Below the pieces are notes generated by a model. That model saw only the letters and a program-made list of their open reading frames with translations. It did no database searches and was not told where the DNA came from. A program made the position numbers and the translations under genes. From contig OZ252297.1 of the NCBI GenBank assembly GCA_965250275.1, positions 186,001 to 250,000 on the forward strand: a stretch of 64,000 bases of DNA, given 5' to 3'. Shown piece after piece: positions 25,813-33,928 of this stretch. This DNA is from G965250275 sp965250275 (GTDB lineage: Bacteria > Pseudomonadota > Alphaproteobacteria > Rhodobacterales > Rhodobacteraceae). Position 1 is the first letter of the stretch; the number at the start of each line of letters is the position of its first letter.

Positions 25813-26426
25813 AGACCGCGATTTGGGGCACCGCTATCTGGTTGACGGGTGCCACGATTGCCGATGCGCAGGCCTTTCCGGCGCTCTTTGACGTCGCGGA
25901 GACATTTGAGGGGAACGCTCTCACCTCATTCGATCAACCACAGGGTTCGGCAGCGGGGCAGATTCCAGCTGACGCGACGGGACTGGAAGTCATCCTGACG
26001 GATGAGAACGGGGATTGGGGATTGATCTCGTTGGACAGCTCCGCGGTTTGGGTTGAAATGCAGTATCTCATTCGGCAACGGAACGAGGCCGGGTACCTGC
26101 TGACCCAAGAATTTGCTTGCCACGGATCCCAGCCAAGCTGGACGCTTGACGTCCAGCAGGGCGCACAAATCACCTTTTCCGAAGCTGAGGCAAACCCGGA
26201 AAGACGCCCTTTTGGGTTGCTGCGCCCGGCCCTGAACAGCAGCAATCGATTGGCGATTTTCGCAGGCGAGGATATCCGCGCGGTGATCCGAAGACAGATC
26301 TGCAGGCACGAGGAGTCGAGCAAGAGCTACGGGTTGGACATCGACCTTTTCATCGGCGCGGCCTCGCCAGCGCTTTTCAGCGGATGCTGCACGTTGTCTA
26401 CGTCACCATCCTCAGTGTCAGATTGA
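25809..26426 (+). CDS. Exported SH3-like protein (COG3650-like), unknown function
   Basis: 205 residues. The ATG overlaps the permease stop (ATGA). Residues 1-21 are a signal peptide ending ADAQA. The segment FPALFDVAETFEGNALTSFDQPQGSAAGQIPADATGLEVILTDENGDWGLISLDSSAVWVEMQYL follows the plan of the bacterial SH3 repeats seen in COG3650 proteins, though the usual NIR/NVR motif has decayed to ALTSF. The rest has four Cys and no family I know. Expected in the periplasm. Its 3' end overlaps the convergent alkB gene by 29 bases. Confidence 0.55.
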   Translation: MKTAIWGTAIWLTGATIADAQAFPALFDVAETFEGNALTSFDQPQGSAAGQIPADATGLEVILTDENGDWGLISLDSSAVWVEMQYLIRQRNEAGYLLTQEFACHGSQPSWTLDVQQGAQITFSEAEANPERRPFGLLRPALNSSNRLAIFAGEDIRAVIRRQICRHEESSKSYGLDIDLFIGAASPALFSGCCTLSTSPSSVSD

Positions 26427-27000
26427 TCCGCCCTCCAGAAGACAAGAGCTGCGACGACCCCGGGCGCACACGGCCGATGCCGTGATAGATGAGCCGTGAG
26501 TCACCGCCCATCACGACCACATCGCCTGAATTCAACCAGACAGATTCGGTCTTGCCACCACGCGTCAGGTTACCCAGGCGAAACAGCGCGTCGTCCCCCA
26601 GAGAAATTGAAACCACCGGCCACGAGAAGTCCGCTTCATCCTTGTCCTGATGCATACCCAGACGGGCATCGGAACCATAGAAGTTGATCAGGCAGCATTC
26701 GGGCATGCGGGTATCGGTGACCAGTCGCCGCCAGACTCCCAGTACCTCTTCTGGGATCGCGGGCCATTGGCCGCCATCGGGGTGCCGGTCTGCGTATTGA
26801 TAACCACCTGGACCGGACAACCACCCATATTGCCCCGCAGCCGACATTCGAACCGACATCGGCTTTCCCGAGGGTGTCACGGGCACAAAAAGCGGCGCTT
26901 TGCGGATCACCTCTCGCAGCGCCCGCACCATGTCGGCCTGCTCGCGCGGGCCAAGCAATCCCTTCCAAACCTGAACACCGCGGATCGTTAATGTTGCCAT
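26398..27000 (-). CDS. alkB: AlkB-type Fe(II)/2-oxoglutarate dioxygenase
   Basis: 200 residues from the ATG at 27000 (GAAGGGCC upstream); a longer frame to 27081 adds non-conserved residues. The iron ligands are H117 and D119 in GMHQDKDE and H173 in IYHGIGRV. The 2-oxoglutarate-binding arginines are R191 and R197 in GGRINLTLR. Substrate-lid residues PRMSAAGQYGWL-like (MSVRMSAAGQYGWL) are present. It repairs 1-methyladenine and 3-methylcytosine in DNA or RNA. No ada gene is adjacent. Confidence 0.93.
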   Translation of the reverse strand: MATLTIRGVQVWKGLLGPREQADMVRALREVIRKAPLFVPVTPSGKPMSVRMSAAGQYGWLSGPGGYQYADRHPDGGQWPAIPEEVLGVWRRLVTDTRMPECCLINFYGSDARLGMHQDKDEADFSWPVVSISLGDDALFRLGNLTRGGKTESVWLNSGDVVVMGGDSRLIYHGIGRVRPGSSQLLSSGGRINLTLRMVT

Positions 27001-27070
27001 TGTTGGCCCTTCGTTCGCGATTGCATCGGAAAAACAGGGAAAATTCACCAAATCCCCCGCGTTTCGACGG

Positions 27071-27098
27071 TTGCAGGGCAATAAGCCCGCTCTTATAT
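27071..27098 (+). promoter_or_regulatory. Candidate promoter of dnaK
   Basis: TTGCAG, 16 bases, TTATAT, about 116 bases before the dnaK ATG. Could serve the housekeeping or heat-shock sigma factor; the sequence alone does not decide. Confidence 0.4.
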
Positions 27099-27213
27099 AC
27101 GCCCAGACGCGGTACGGAGCATAGCTGCCAGCCGCACATCAGATCGGGGCAGGAACGCCAAAACGGGTTCAGGCCTCGGGCAATCGCCTTAATGTGAGAA
27201 GGGATCAAAAAGT

Positions 27214-29127
27214 ATGACAAAAGTCATTGGTATCGACCTCGGAACAACGAACAGCTGTGTCGCCATCATGGACGGCTCGCAGCCCCGGGTCATCGAAAAC
27301 GCGGAAGGTGCCCGCACAACACCCTCGATCGTCGCCTTCACCGACGATGAACGTCTGGTAGGTCAGCCAGCCAAACGGCAGGCCGTGACCAACCCCGACA
27401 ATACAATTTTCGGCGTCAAACGTCTGATCGGTCGTCGCAATGACGATCCGGATCTTTCCAAGGACAAGAAGAACCTGCCGTTTGCAGTGATCGACGGCGG
27501 CAACGGCGACGCATGGGTCGAGGCCAAGGGTGAGACCTACTCCCCCAGCCAGATCAGCGCGTTCATTCTTGGCAAGATGAAAGAAACCGCCGAGAGCTAC
27601 CTTGGCGAAGAAGTCACGCAGGCCGTCATCACTGTGCCGGCTTACTTCAACGACGCCCAGCGCCAGGCCACCAAAGACGCAGGCAAGATCGCCGGTCTTG
27701 AAGTTCTGCGCATCATCAACGAGCCGACCGCGGCAGCTCTGGCGTATGGTCTGGACAAAGAGAACACGCACACAATCGCTGTCTACGACCTCGGCGGTGG
27801 TACGTTCGACGTGACCATCCTCGAAATCGACGATGGCCTTTTTGAAGTGAAGTCCACCAACGGGGACACGTTCCTGGGCGGTGAAGACTTTGACATGCGC
27901 ATCGTCAACTATCTTGCCGATGAGTTCAAAAAGGAAAACGGCGTCGACCTGACCAAAGACAAGATGGCTTTGCAGCGCCTCAAAGAGGCAGCGGAAAAGG
28001 CCAAGATCGAGCTGTCCTCCGCAACGCAAACAGAGATCAACCAGCCGTTCATCTCGATGGACCCCAACGGTGGCCAGCCGTTGCACATGGTCATGAAACT
28101 GACCCGCGCCAAGCTGGAGCAACTGGTTGGTGACCTGATCAAAGCATCGCTGAAGCCCTGCCAGGCAGCCCTGAAAGACGCAGGTTTGTCTGCATCCGAT
28201 GTGGACGAGGTTGTTCTGGTTGGCGGGATGACCCGTATGCCGAAAGTGGTCGAAGAAGTGACCAAGTTCTTCGGCAAAGAACCGCACAAGGGTGTGAACC
28301 CGGATGAGGTGGTTGCGATGGGCGCCGCCATTCAGGCCGGTGTTCTGCAAGGTGACGTCAAGGATGTGGTCCTGCTCGATGTAACCCCGCTGTCGCTGGG
28401 CATTGAAACTCTGGGCGGCGTTTTCACGCGCCTCATCGACCGCAACACGACGATCCCGACGAAAAAGTCGCAGATCTTCTCAACGGCGGAAGACAACCAG
28501 AATGCGGTGACAATCCGGGTGTTCCAGGGTGAGCGCGAAATGGCCGCGGACAACAAGATCCTTGGCCAGTTCAATCTGGAGAACATTCCGCCGGCGCCGC
28601 GCGGCATGCCACAGATCGAAGTGACCTTTGACATTGATGCCAACGGCATCGTGTCGGTCGGCGCCATGGATAAAGGCACCGGCAAAGAACAGAAGATCAC
28701 GATCCAGGCATCGGGTGGCCTCTCCGAAGAGGACATCGAACAAATGGTCAAGGACGCCGAGGAAAATGCCGAGGCGGACAAAGAACGTCGCGAACTGATC
28801 GAGGCGAAGAACCAGGCCGAAAGCCTGATCCACTCGACCGAAAAGTCGATGGAAGAGCATTCGGACAAGGTGGACCCGACCACGATCGAAGCGATCGAAC
28901 TGGCCATTGCCGCGTTGAAGGACGAGCTTGAGACGGACAATGCCGACAAGATCAAATCCGGAATCCAGAACGTGACGGAATCGGCCATGAAACTGGGTGA
29001 GGCCATTTACAAGGCCAGCCAGGAAGATGGCGATGACGAACCGGCTGCAGCGGATGACCCGCGCGATCCGGAGGACGACATCGTCGATGCCGAGTTCGAA
29101 GATCTGGATGACAACAAGCGTGCCTAA
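27214..29127 (+). CDS. dnaK: Hsp70 chaperone DnaK
   Basis: 637 residues, full length. Nucleotide-binding domain: VIGIDLGTTNSCVAIMDG, VITVPAYFNDAQRQATKDAGKIAGLEVLRIINEPTAAALAYG, AVYDLGGGTFDVTILEI and VVLVGGMTRMPKVVEEV. The substrate domain follows (LLDVTPLSLGIETLGGVFTRLI), then a helical lid and an acidic tail (EDDIVDAEFEDLDD). It folds and refolds proteins with DnaJ and GrpE. GAGAAGGGATC precedes the ATG. A hairpin separates it from dnaJ. Confidence 0.99.
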   Translation: MTKVIGIDLGTTNSCVAIMDGSQPRVIENAEGARTTPSIVAFTDDERLVGQPAKRQAVTNPDNTIFGVKRLIGRRNDDPDLSKDKKNLPFAVIDGGNGDAWVEAKGETYSPSQISAFILGKMKETAESYLGEEVTQAVITVPAYFNDAQRQATKDAGKIAGLEVLRIINEPTAAALAYGLDKENTHTIAVYDLGGGTFDVTILEIDDGLFEVKSTNGDTFLGGEDFDMRIVNYLADEFKKENGVDLTKDKMALQRLKEAAEKAKIELSSATQTEINQPFISMDPNGGQPLHMVMKLTRAKLEQLVGDLIKASLKPCQAALKDAGLSASDVDEVVLVGGMTRMPKVVEEVTKFFGKEPHKGVNPDEVVAMGAAIQAGVLQGDVKDVVLLDVTPLSLGIETLGGVFTRLIDRNTTIPTKKSQIFSTAEDNQNAVTIRVFQGEREMAADNKILGQFNLENIPPAPRGMPQIEVTFDIDANGIVSVGAMDKGTGKEQKITIQASGGLSEEDIEQMVKDAEENAEADKERRELIEAKNQAESLIHSTEKSMEEHSDKVDPTTIEAIELAIAALKDELETDNADKIKSGIQNVTESAMKLGEAIYKASQEDGDDEPAAADDPRDPEDDIVDAEFEDLDDNKRA

Positions 29128-29148
29128 GGCGTGATCGCGGAACCAGAT

Positions 29149-29182
29149 GGGGCCGGTCCGGCAACAGGGCCGGCCCCGTTTC
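29149..29182 (+). terminator. Hairpin between dnaK and dnaJ
   Basis: GGGGCCGG, 13-base loop, CCGGCCCC, then GTTTCGTT: a perfect 8-base-pair GC stem. It lies 22 bases after the dnaK stop and would let only part of the transcripts reach dnaJ. A processing or stability role is also possible. Confidence 0.6.
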
Positions 29183-29205
29183 GTTCCGTTTGAAGGAACA
29201 GACTG

Positions 29206-30351
29206 ATGGCAAAACGGGATTTTTATGATGTGCTGGGCGTCGGGAAGGGCGCCTCGGCCGATGAAATCAAAAAAGCCTATCGCTCGAAGGCAAAAGAGCT
29301 GCATCCGGACCGAAACACCGACAACCCTGAGGCTGAGGCGCAATTCAAAGAGGCCAACGAGGCCTATGAAATTCTGAAGGACGCCGAGAAGAAAGCGGCC
29401 TATGACCGTTTTGGACATGCCGCGTTCGAAGGCGGTGGCGGTGGGGGCCCACGGCCCGGACAAGGCTTCGGCGGTGGCGACTTCTCAAGCGCATTTTCGG
29501 ACGTGTTCGACGATCTCTTCGGCGACTTCATGGGTGGTCAGCGTGGGGGTGGCGGTCGCCGCGCGGCGCGCGGGTCTGATCTGCGCTACAACTTGCGGAT
29601 CAGCCTCGATGAAGCGTTTGCCGGGCTTCAAAAGACCATCAACGTGCCCACGGCCGTTGCGTGCTCCGCCTGTGACGGCACCGGTGCCGAAGGTGGGGCC
29701 GAGCCCACAACCTGCCCGACCTGCTCGGGCATGGGCAAAGTACGCGCGCAACAAGGGTTCTTTACGGTCGAGCGGACCTGTCCGACCTGCTCGGGTCTGG
29801 GGCAAATCATTCAGAACCCCTGCAAGGTTTGTGGCGGGGCTGGCAGGGTCGAAAAGGACCGTGCGCTGAACGTGAACATCCCGGCTGGCGTCGAAACCGG
29901 AACCCGCATCCGTCTTGCGGGTGAGGGCGAAGCGGGGATGCGCGGGGGACCTCCCGGCGACCTTTACATTTTTGTCGAGGTCACGCAGCACGAGCTCTTC
30001 GAGCGGGATGGGATTAACCTGTACTGCCGTGTGCCTGTGTCGATGTCCAACGCTGCGCTCGGTGGGGCAATCGAGGTGCCCACCATCGACGGCGGCCGCG
30101 GTCGCGTCCAGATCCCCGCGGGCAGTCAGTCCGGGCGCCAGATGCGTTTGCGTGGCAAAGGTATGCCCGCTTTGCGCGGAAAGGGCACGGGCGACATGTT
30201 TATCGAACTGGCAGTGGAAACCCCTGTGAATCTCACCAGCCGCCAGAAGGAACTGCTGCGCGAGTTCGAGGAGTTGAGCGAAGACAACAATCCGGAGTCA
30301 AAGACGTTCTTCTCGTCAGTGAAGTCGTTCTGGGACTCGATGAAAAGCTGA
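29206..30351 (+). CDS. dnaJ: Hsp40 co-chaperone DnaJ
   Basis: 381 residues. J domain 1-70 with the HPD tripeptide in KELHPDRNTD, a Gly/Phe-rich linker, then the zinc domain with four CxxCxGxG-type repeats: CSACDGTGAEGG, CPTCSGMGKVRA, CPTCSGLGQII, CKVCGGAGRV. C-terminal substrate domains follow. It delivers clients to DnaK and stimulates its ATPase. GAAGGAAC precedes the ATG. Confidence 0.99.
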   Translation: MAKRDFYDVLGVGKGASADEIKKAYRSKAKELHPDRNTDNPEAEAQFKEANEAYEILKDAEKKAAYDRFGHAAFEGGGGGGPRPGQGFGGGDFSSAFSDVFDDLFGDFMGGQRGGGGRRAARGSDLRYNLRISLDEAFAGLQKTINVPTAVACSACDGTGAEGGAEPTTCPTCSGMGKVRAQQGFFTVERTCPTCSGLGQIIQNPCKVCGGAGRVEKDRALNVNIPAGVETGTRIRLAGEGEAGMRGGPPGDLYIFVEVTQHELFERDGINLYCRVPVSMSNAALGGAIEVPTIDGGRGRVQIPAGSQSGRQMRLRGKGMPALRGKGTGDMFIELAVETPVNLTSRQKELLREFEELSEDNNPESKTFFSSVKSFWDSMKS

Positions 30352-30380
30352 CTGCACGCTTCGAGGTTTGTTGGTGATGC

Positions 30381-30425
30381 CGGGCCCGTCTGACACAAGG
30401 TGTCGACGGGCCCGTTTTCGTTTTT
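30381..30425 (+). terminator. Strong intrinsic terminator after dnaJ
   Basis: CGGGCCCGTC pairs perfectly with GACGGGCCCG; inside it GACAC pairs with GTGTC over an AAG loop; TTTTCGTTTTT follows. Placed 30 bases after the dnaJ stop. Confidence 0.9.
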
Positions 30426-30521
30426 GGAGTTCGCGAGATCGAACACCAAGATCAGCTGCTCTGCTAAGCAGTTGCCGCGCACCTTAACCCTTCATTCACT
30501 CCGATTTTGGATGGTGGCGAC

Positions 30522-31283
30522 ATGAGCCATCCACATTCCTTTGACGAGGCGATGCCGTCTCTATTCGCGCTGGACAACGCCAAGGCAGCGGAGTCGCCCA
30601 AGGGCAAACTGCCGTCTTACATCGCGGACCACCGACAGCGCCTGCGGGACAGGTTCATGGCGGGCGGCGCGACGGCTATGCCTGACTATGAATTGCTTGA
30701 ACTTGTGCTGTTTCGCGCGATCCCCCGGCGCGACGTCAAACCATTGGCGCGTGCATTGCTCGACGAATTCGGGGATTTCAATCGGGTGATCACAGCACCG
30801 CTCGATCGGCTTCTGGCCGTTAAAGGCGTGGGGAACAGTGTCGCCACAGAACTGAAGGTCGTGGAAGCGGCAGCGTGCAGGCTTGCACGATCCAGGGTCA
30901 TGGAAAGAAACGTGATTTCCAGTTGGGACGCGATACTCGACTATTGCCACACAACGATGGCCCACAGAGAGACAGAACAGTTTCGCGTCCTCTACCTCGA
31001 TCGAAAAAACACACTCATCGCAGATGAGGAACAGGCCAAGGGGACGGTCGATCATGTCCCGGTGTATCCACGCGAAGTTGCCAAGCGGGCGCTGGAGCTC
31101 AACGCCTCGGCCCTGATCCTTGTCCACAACCATCCATCCGGCGATCCGACGCCCTCCGGCGCAGACCGCGACATGACCCGCCAAATTCAGATGGCGTGTG
31201 ACGCGCTGGGACTGACGCTGCACGACCATATCGTCATTGGAAAATCGGCCGAATTCAGCTTTCGCGCGCAAGGCTGGCTTTAG
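30522..31283 (+). CDS. radC: RadC-family (JAB/MPN) protein
   Basis: 253 residues from the ATG at 30522 (GGATGG upstream; a TTG 15 bases earlier is rejected). N-terminal helix-hairpin-helix (DYELLELVLFRAIPRRDVKPLARALL, LLAVKGVGNSVATELK), then a JAMM metal site: a Glu, HNHPSGDPTPSGAD and downstream Asp. RadC was named for DNA repair, but that role is doubtful. The family is a predicted zinc hydrolase. It is followed by the convergent OmpA-fusion gene with interlocked stops. Confidence 0.94.
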   Translation: MSHPHSFDEAMPSLFALDNAKAAESPKGKLPSYIADHRQRLRDRFMAGGATAMPDYELLELVLFRAIPRRDVKPLARALLDEFGDFNRVITAPLDRLLAVKGVGNSVATELKVVEAAACRLARSRVMERNVISSWDAILDYCHTTMAHRETEQFRVLYLDRKNTLIADEEQAKGTVDHVPVYPREVAKRALELNASALILVHNHPSGDPTPSGADRDMTRQIQMACDALGLTLHDHIVIGKSAEFSFRAQGWL

Positions 31284-32839
31284 CGGATCCAAACCTCGAC
31301 GCGCCGGTTGACCTGTCGTCCCCAGTCGCTGTCGTCGCAGGCCATGGGCATTGCTTCGCCAAACGCCGCGACGTCTGTGTCGACCCGGCCCAGATCTGCG
31401 GTTTCAGCCGCTTCTTTCACGGCCTGATACACCACCTTGGCGCGCGCCATCGCGATGTTGCGATTGGATGCGGCGGCGCCGTCACCGTCGCTGAATCCGA
31501 CAAACAGAAGACGCCTCGCGTCGTAAACCCCCGCCTCGAGGGATCGCGCGAGCTGCTGGATGTTCGAGCGCGACTGGGCATCCAGTCTGACCGAGCCACT
31601 CTCGAACCGGAACGACGTTGTCAGACGGCGCATCCCGTCGAGAGTCTTGAGCATGGTCTGCAACTGCTCCAGCGAGGTCTCCGGACCTGCCGCGGCAATT
31701 GCATTGGACAACCGGTCGCCTTGCCGATTTACCGCTATTTCCTCCGGAGCCTGATCCACAAAGCCTGCGCGCCGGATGACAAATTGTGCATCCGGGCTGG
31801 CGGTGTAGCGCAAAAATTCCCGCGCCACTTTCGGCAACCTCCGCGCCGGCAGGTACAGAAACAGAGGCGCCGTAAGCGGGTAGTCTTCGGTCTTGATGGT
31901 TCTGCGGGTAGCGGCGAGTGAAAACCCACACTCCCCGCTCAGGGTCAAAACCCGCGCCGCCCCAGTTTCCGCAAAGCTTGCAATCCCAATTGCAAACGGG
32001 TCGCGCGCCACTGCAATTGGCAGGTCCCCGCTTCGGGCATGCAGAACAGCGCCATCACTCAACTTTGCCCCCACCGCCCGCAAAAGTCGCTCTTGGGCCG
32101 CCTGCGCCATCCCCGAGCCAAGCTCGGGGAAGTGCACCGAAATCGGGGCGTCGGCACCGCCCATGTCAGACCAGTTGATGACGTCGCCAGCAAAGATCCG
32201 GGCCAGATCCGGCAAGGAAATGGCCCGCACCGGATTTTCGGGTGCAACAACGGGCACCATCGCGTCCAATGCCAGCACCCTGCTGCGATTGGCACCTGTC
32301 ATGTCCCCCATCCCCAGACTTTCGGCCATGGCGCGTTCGTCAGGCAGAATTTCCCGCAGGGACATCACAACGTCCGCGTTGTCGGCGAGCAGATCGGCAA
32401 ATCCCCGATCTGAGTTGGAGATGCGAAAGATGAACCTGGCAACCACCCGGCCTGTTTCGCCGGATGTCAGAACATAGCTGAACTGGTCGACCTCGCCCTG
32501 CGTCCGTTCTGTCGTGAAACCATTGCGCAGCGCGAACCCTTCGACCAGCGCCGGTAGCAGTTTTTCGGCCATGGTTGAGGACCCCGAAAAGGTCACCTCG
32601 GCTACAAAGTCTGTCAAATTCGGGCAGCCCGGCCCGTCACACAAAACGCCCGACCCATCAACGGTCAGCTCGCCGAACTGCGTGTCAACACGGTAGAACT
32701 CGCCGTCAAATCCAAGGAGCGTGCCCGTGATCTCAACAGCACCATCGCGGGAGGTCAGCGTGACGTCCTCTGCAAGGCTGGCCAGGGGATACGCCCAAAA
32801 GAAAAGTGCGGCGAAAATCGCCGCACGCTGCCAAGTCAT
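31280..32839 (-). CDS. PstS-like binding domain fused to OmpA domain
   Basis: 519 residues, signal peptide 1-23 (LASLAED). After a small beta domain (VEITGTLLGFDGEFYRVDTQFGELTV), residues about 80-370 are a type II periplasmic binding fold of the phosphate-binding kind: VTFSGSSTMAEKLLPALVEGF, ISLPDLARIFAGDVINWSDMGG, LFLYLPARRLPKVAREFLRYTASPDAQ. Residues about 410-519 are an OmpA peptidoglycan-binding domain (FRFESGSVRLDAQSRSNIQQLARSL, NRNIAMARAKVVYQAV, GRQVNRRVEVWIR). The protein is probably a solute sensor or store tied to the cell wall. No pst genes are near. It is 21 bases after the unknown gene downstream of secA. Confidence 0.8.
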   Translation of the reverse strand: MTWQRAAIFAALFFWAYPLASLAEDVTLTSRDGAVEITGTLLGFDGEFYRVDTQFGELTVDGSGVLCDGPGCPNLTDFVAEVTFSGSSTMAEKLLPALVEGFALRNGFTTERTQGEVDQFSYVLTSGETGRVVARFIFRISNSDRGFADLLADNADVVMSLREILPDERAMAESLGMGDMTGANRSRVLALDAMVPVVAPENPVRAISLPDLARIFAGDVINWSDMGGADAPISVHFPELGSGMAQAAQERLLRAVGAKLSDGAVLHARSGDLPIAVARDPFAIGIASFAETGAARVLTLSGECGFSLAATRRTIKTEDYPLTAPLFLYLPARRLPKVAREFLRYTASPDAQFVIRRAGFVDQAPEEIAVNRQGDRLSNAIAAAGPETSLEQLQTMLKTLDGMRRLTTSFRFESGSVRLDAQSRSNIQQLARSLEAGVYDARRLLFVGFSDGDGAAASNRNIAMARAKVVYQAVKEAAETADLGRVDTDVAAFGEAMPMACDDSDWGRQVNRRVEVWIR

Positions 32840-32860
32840 AGGGGAACCTCTACACGCGGA

Positions 32861-33823
32861 TCAATTGGCCGCGATTTTCAGGTCATCCACCAGATTATTC
32901 AACACCAGAAAGTCACCAACCGCATCGCAATCGGGTACTGACAACACAACGTCACGCGTCCGCAAGCTGCCACCTTCGCGCAACTCAAGCGATTGTGCCA
33001 TGACTTCGCGCCCGCAGTTCGACGCGGTCACTTCAGCTTCGATGCTGAGAGCGACGACGCCCTTCTGTTCTGATGCGACAGTCGGGAAGGTGTAAACCTC
33101 TGCCAATTGCGGCGCGAGTGTTTCAGGCTCTCCCAAACGGGACACCACACCCTTAGCTGCACCTGCTTCAGATCCGGACCAGACATGGCCGGGCTCCCCG
33201 TAGCTTGCGCCAAATTCGCGGGCGTGAATCTGAAAATTCTGCGCGTCAGCCCACTGCAACACAACCCGGTCGTATTCAGACAGGTCCGGTACATCGGCCT
33301 GCGCCACAACACCATCGCCATTTGAAAATGCGACAATGAAGACCGCATTTTCGGACAACGCGGGAATTGTGACGGACAGTGCCCCTGCTTCGTCGGTGGT
33401 GTCCGTGAACATCATTCCATTGTGGTGCACCGTCACCCGCTCATTTGGCAGGCATGGCGCAGACATCGACAAATGCACATTGGCCATATTTGTTGCGTTT
33501 GCCGCGGCATCGATCCCGCAACCCAGCTTTGGAACATCCGGATCTGTGGGCGCATCAGGGAGAGTCTGCAGTTCTGAGGCCGCTTCGACCACATCCTCGG
33601 GAGTTGCCGAGGTCAATGTGATGTCCTCAAGCTCCAGCTGTGTTTCTTCACTCGTTGAAAAACCCGCGCTGCTCACCGGCACCAATTCACTTTGCAAAAC
33701 CTTGGTCGATTCAAACGTGGTGCTGGGTTGATCCGCACCCTGATCGCGCTGCATGAAAAAGCCAATGCCCAGTGCACAAGCTGCGGTTCCGCCAATCATA
33801 GCGATACTGCGATACTTCGACAT
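32861..33823 (-). CDS. Anchored extracytoplasmic protein of unknown function
   Basis: 320 residues from the ATG at 33823 (GGAG five bases before the GTC ATG). The start MSKYRSIAMIGGTAACALGIGFFMQ is a signal anchor. A Ser/Thr/Glu-rich linker (about 30-90) follows, then a beta-rich part with an Ig-like look (CLPNERVTVHHNGMMFTDTTDEAGALSVTIPAL). Six Cys residues suggest disulfides in the periplasm. I recognise no family. It lies between secA and the PstS/OmpA fusion on the same strand, so an envelope role is likely. Some databases label such secA neighbours 'translocase' without evidence. Confidence 0.6.
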   Translation of the reverse strand: MSKYRSIAMIGGTAACALGIGFFMQRDQGADQPSTTFESTKVLQSELVPVSSAGFSTSEETQLELEDITLTSATPEDVVEAASELQTLPDAPTDPDVPKLGCGIDAAANATNMANVHLSMSAPCLPNERVTVHHNGMMFTDTTDEAGALSVTIPALSENAVFIVAFSNGDGVVAQADVPDLSEYDRVVLQWADAQNFQIHAREFGASYGEPGHVWSGSEAGAAKGVVSRLGEPETLAPQLAEVYTFPTVASEQKGVVALSIEAEVTASNCGREVMAQSLELREGGSLRTRDVVLSVPDCDAVGDFLVLNNLVDDLKIAAN

Positions 33824-33839
33824 GACGCACTCCGTGACC

Positions 33840-33861
33840 CAATTGTTCTCAGGCACAATTG
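33840..33861. repeat. Inverted repeat CAATTGT/ACAATTG upstream of the anchored-protein gene
   Basis: A perfect 7-base inverted repeat with an eight-base centre, starting 17 bases before the ATG at 33823. Possible operator or mRNA hairpin. Confidence 0.4.
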
Positions 33862-33866
33862 TTGAC

Positions 33867-33893
33867 AAAGACGGCCAACATATGGCCGCCTTT
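33867..33893 (-). terminator. Terminator-like hairpin after secA
   Basis: On the minus strand AAAGGCGGCC, seven-base loop, GGCCGTCTTT: ten pairs including one G-U. It is 36 bases after the secA stop. The T-tract is part of the stem and short, so strength is uncertain. Confidence 0.45.
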
Positions 33894-33928
33894 GGGAGTC
33901 ATTCAGGCAGGATCAAGGCAACGACGCG

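Noticed and set aside
27205..28350. 381-codon minus-strand frame
   Set aside because: Antisense to dnaK; no binding site and no recognisable domain.
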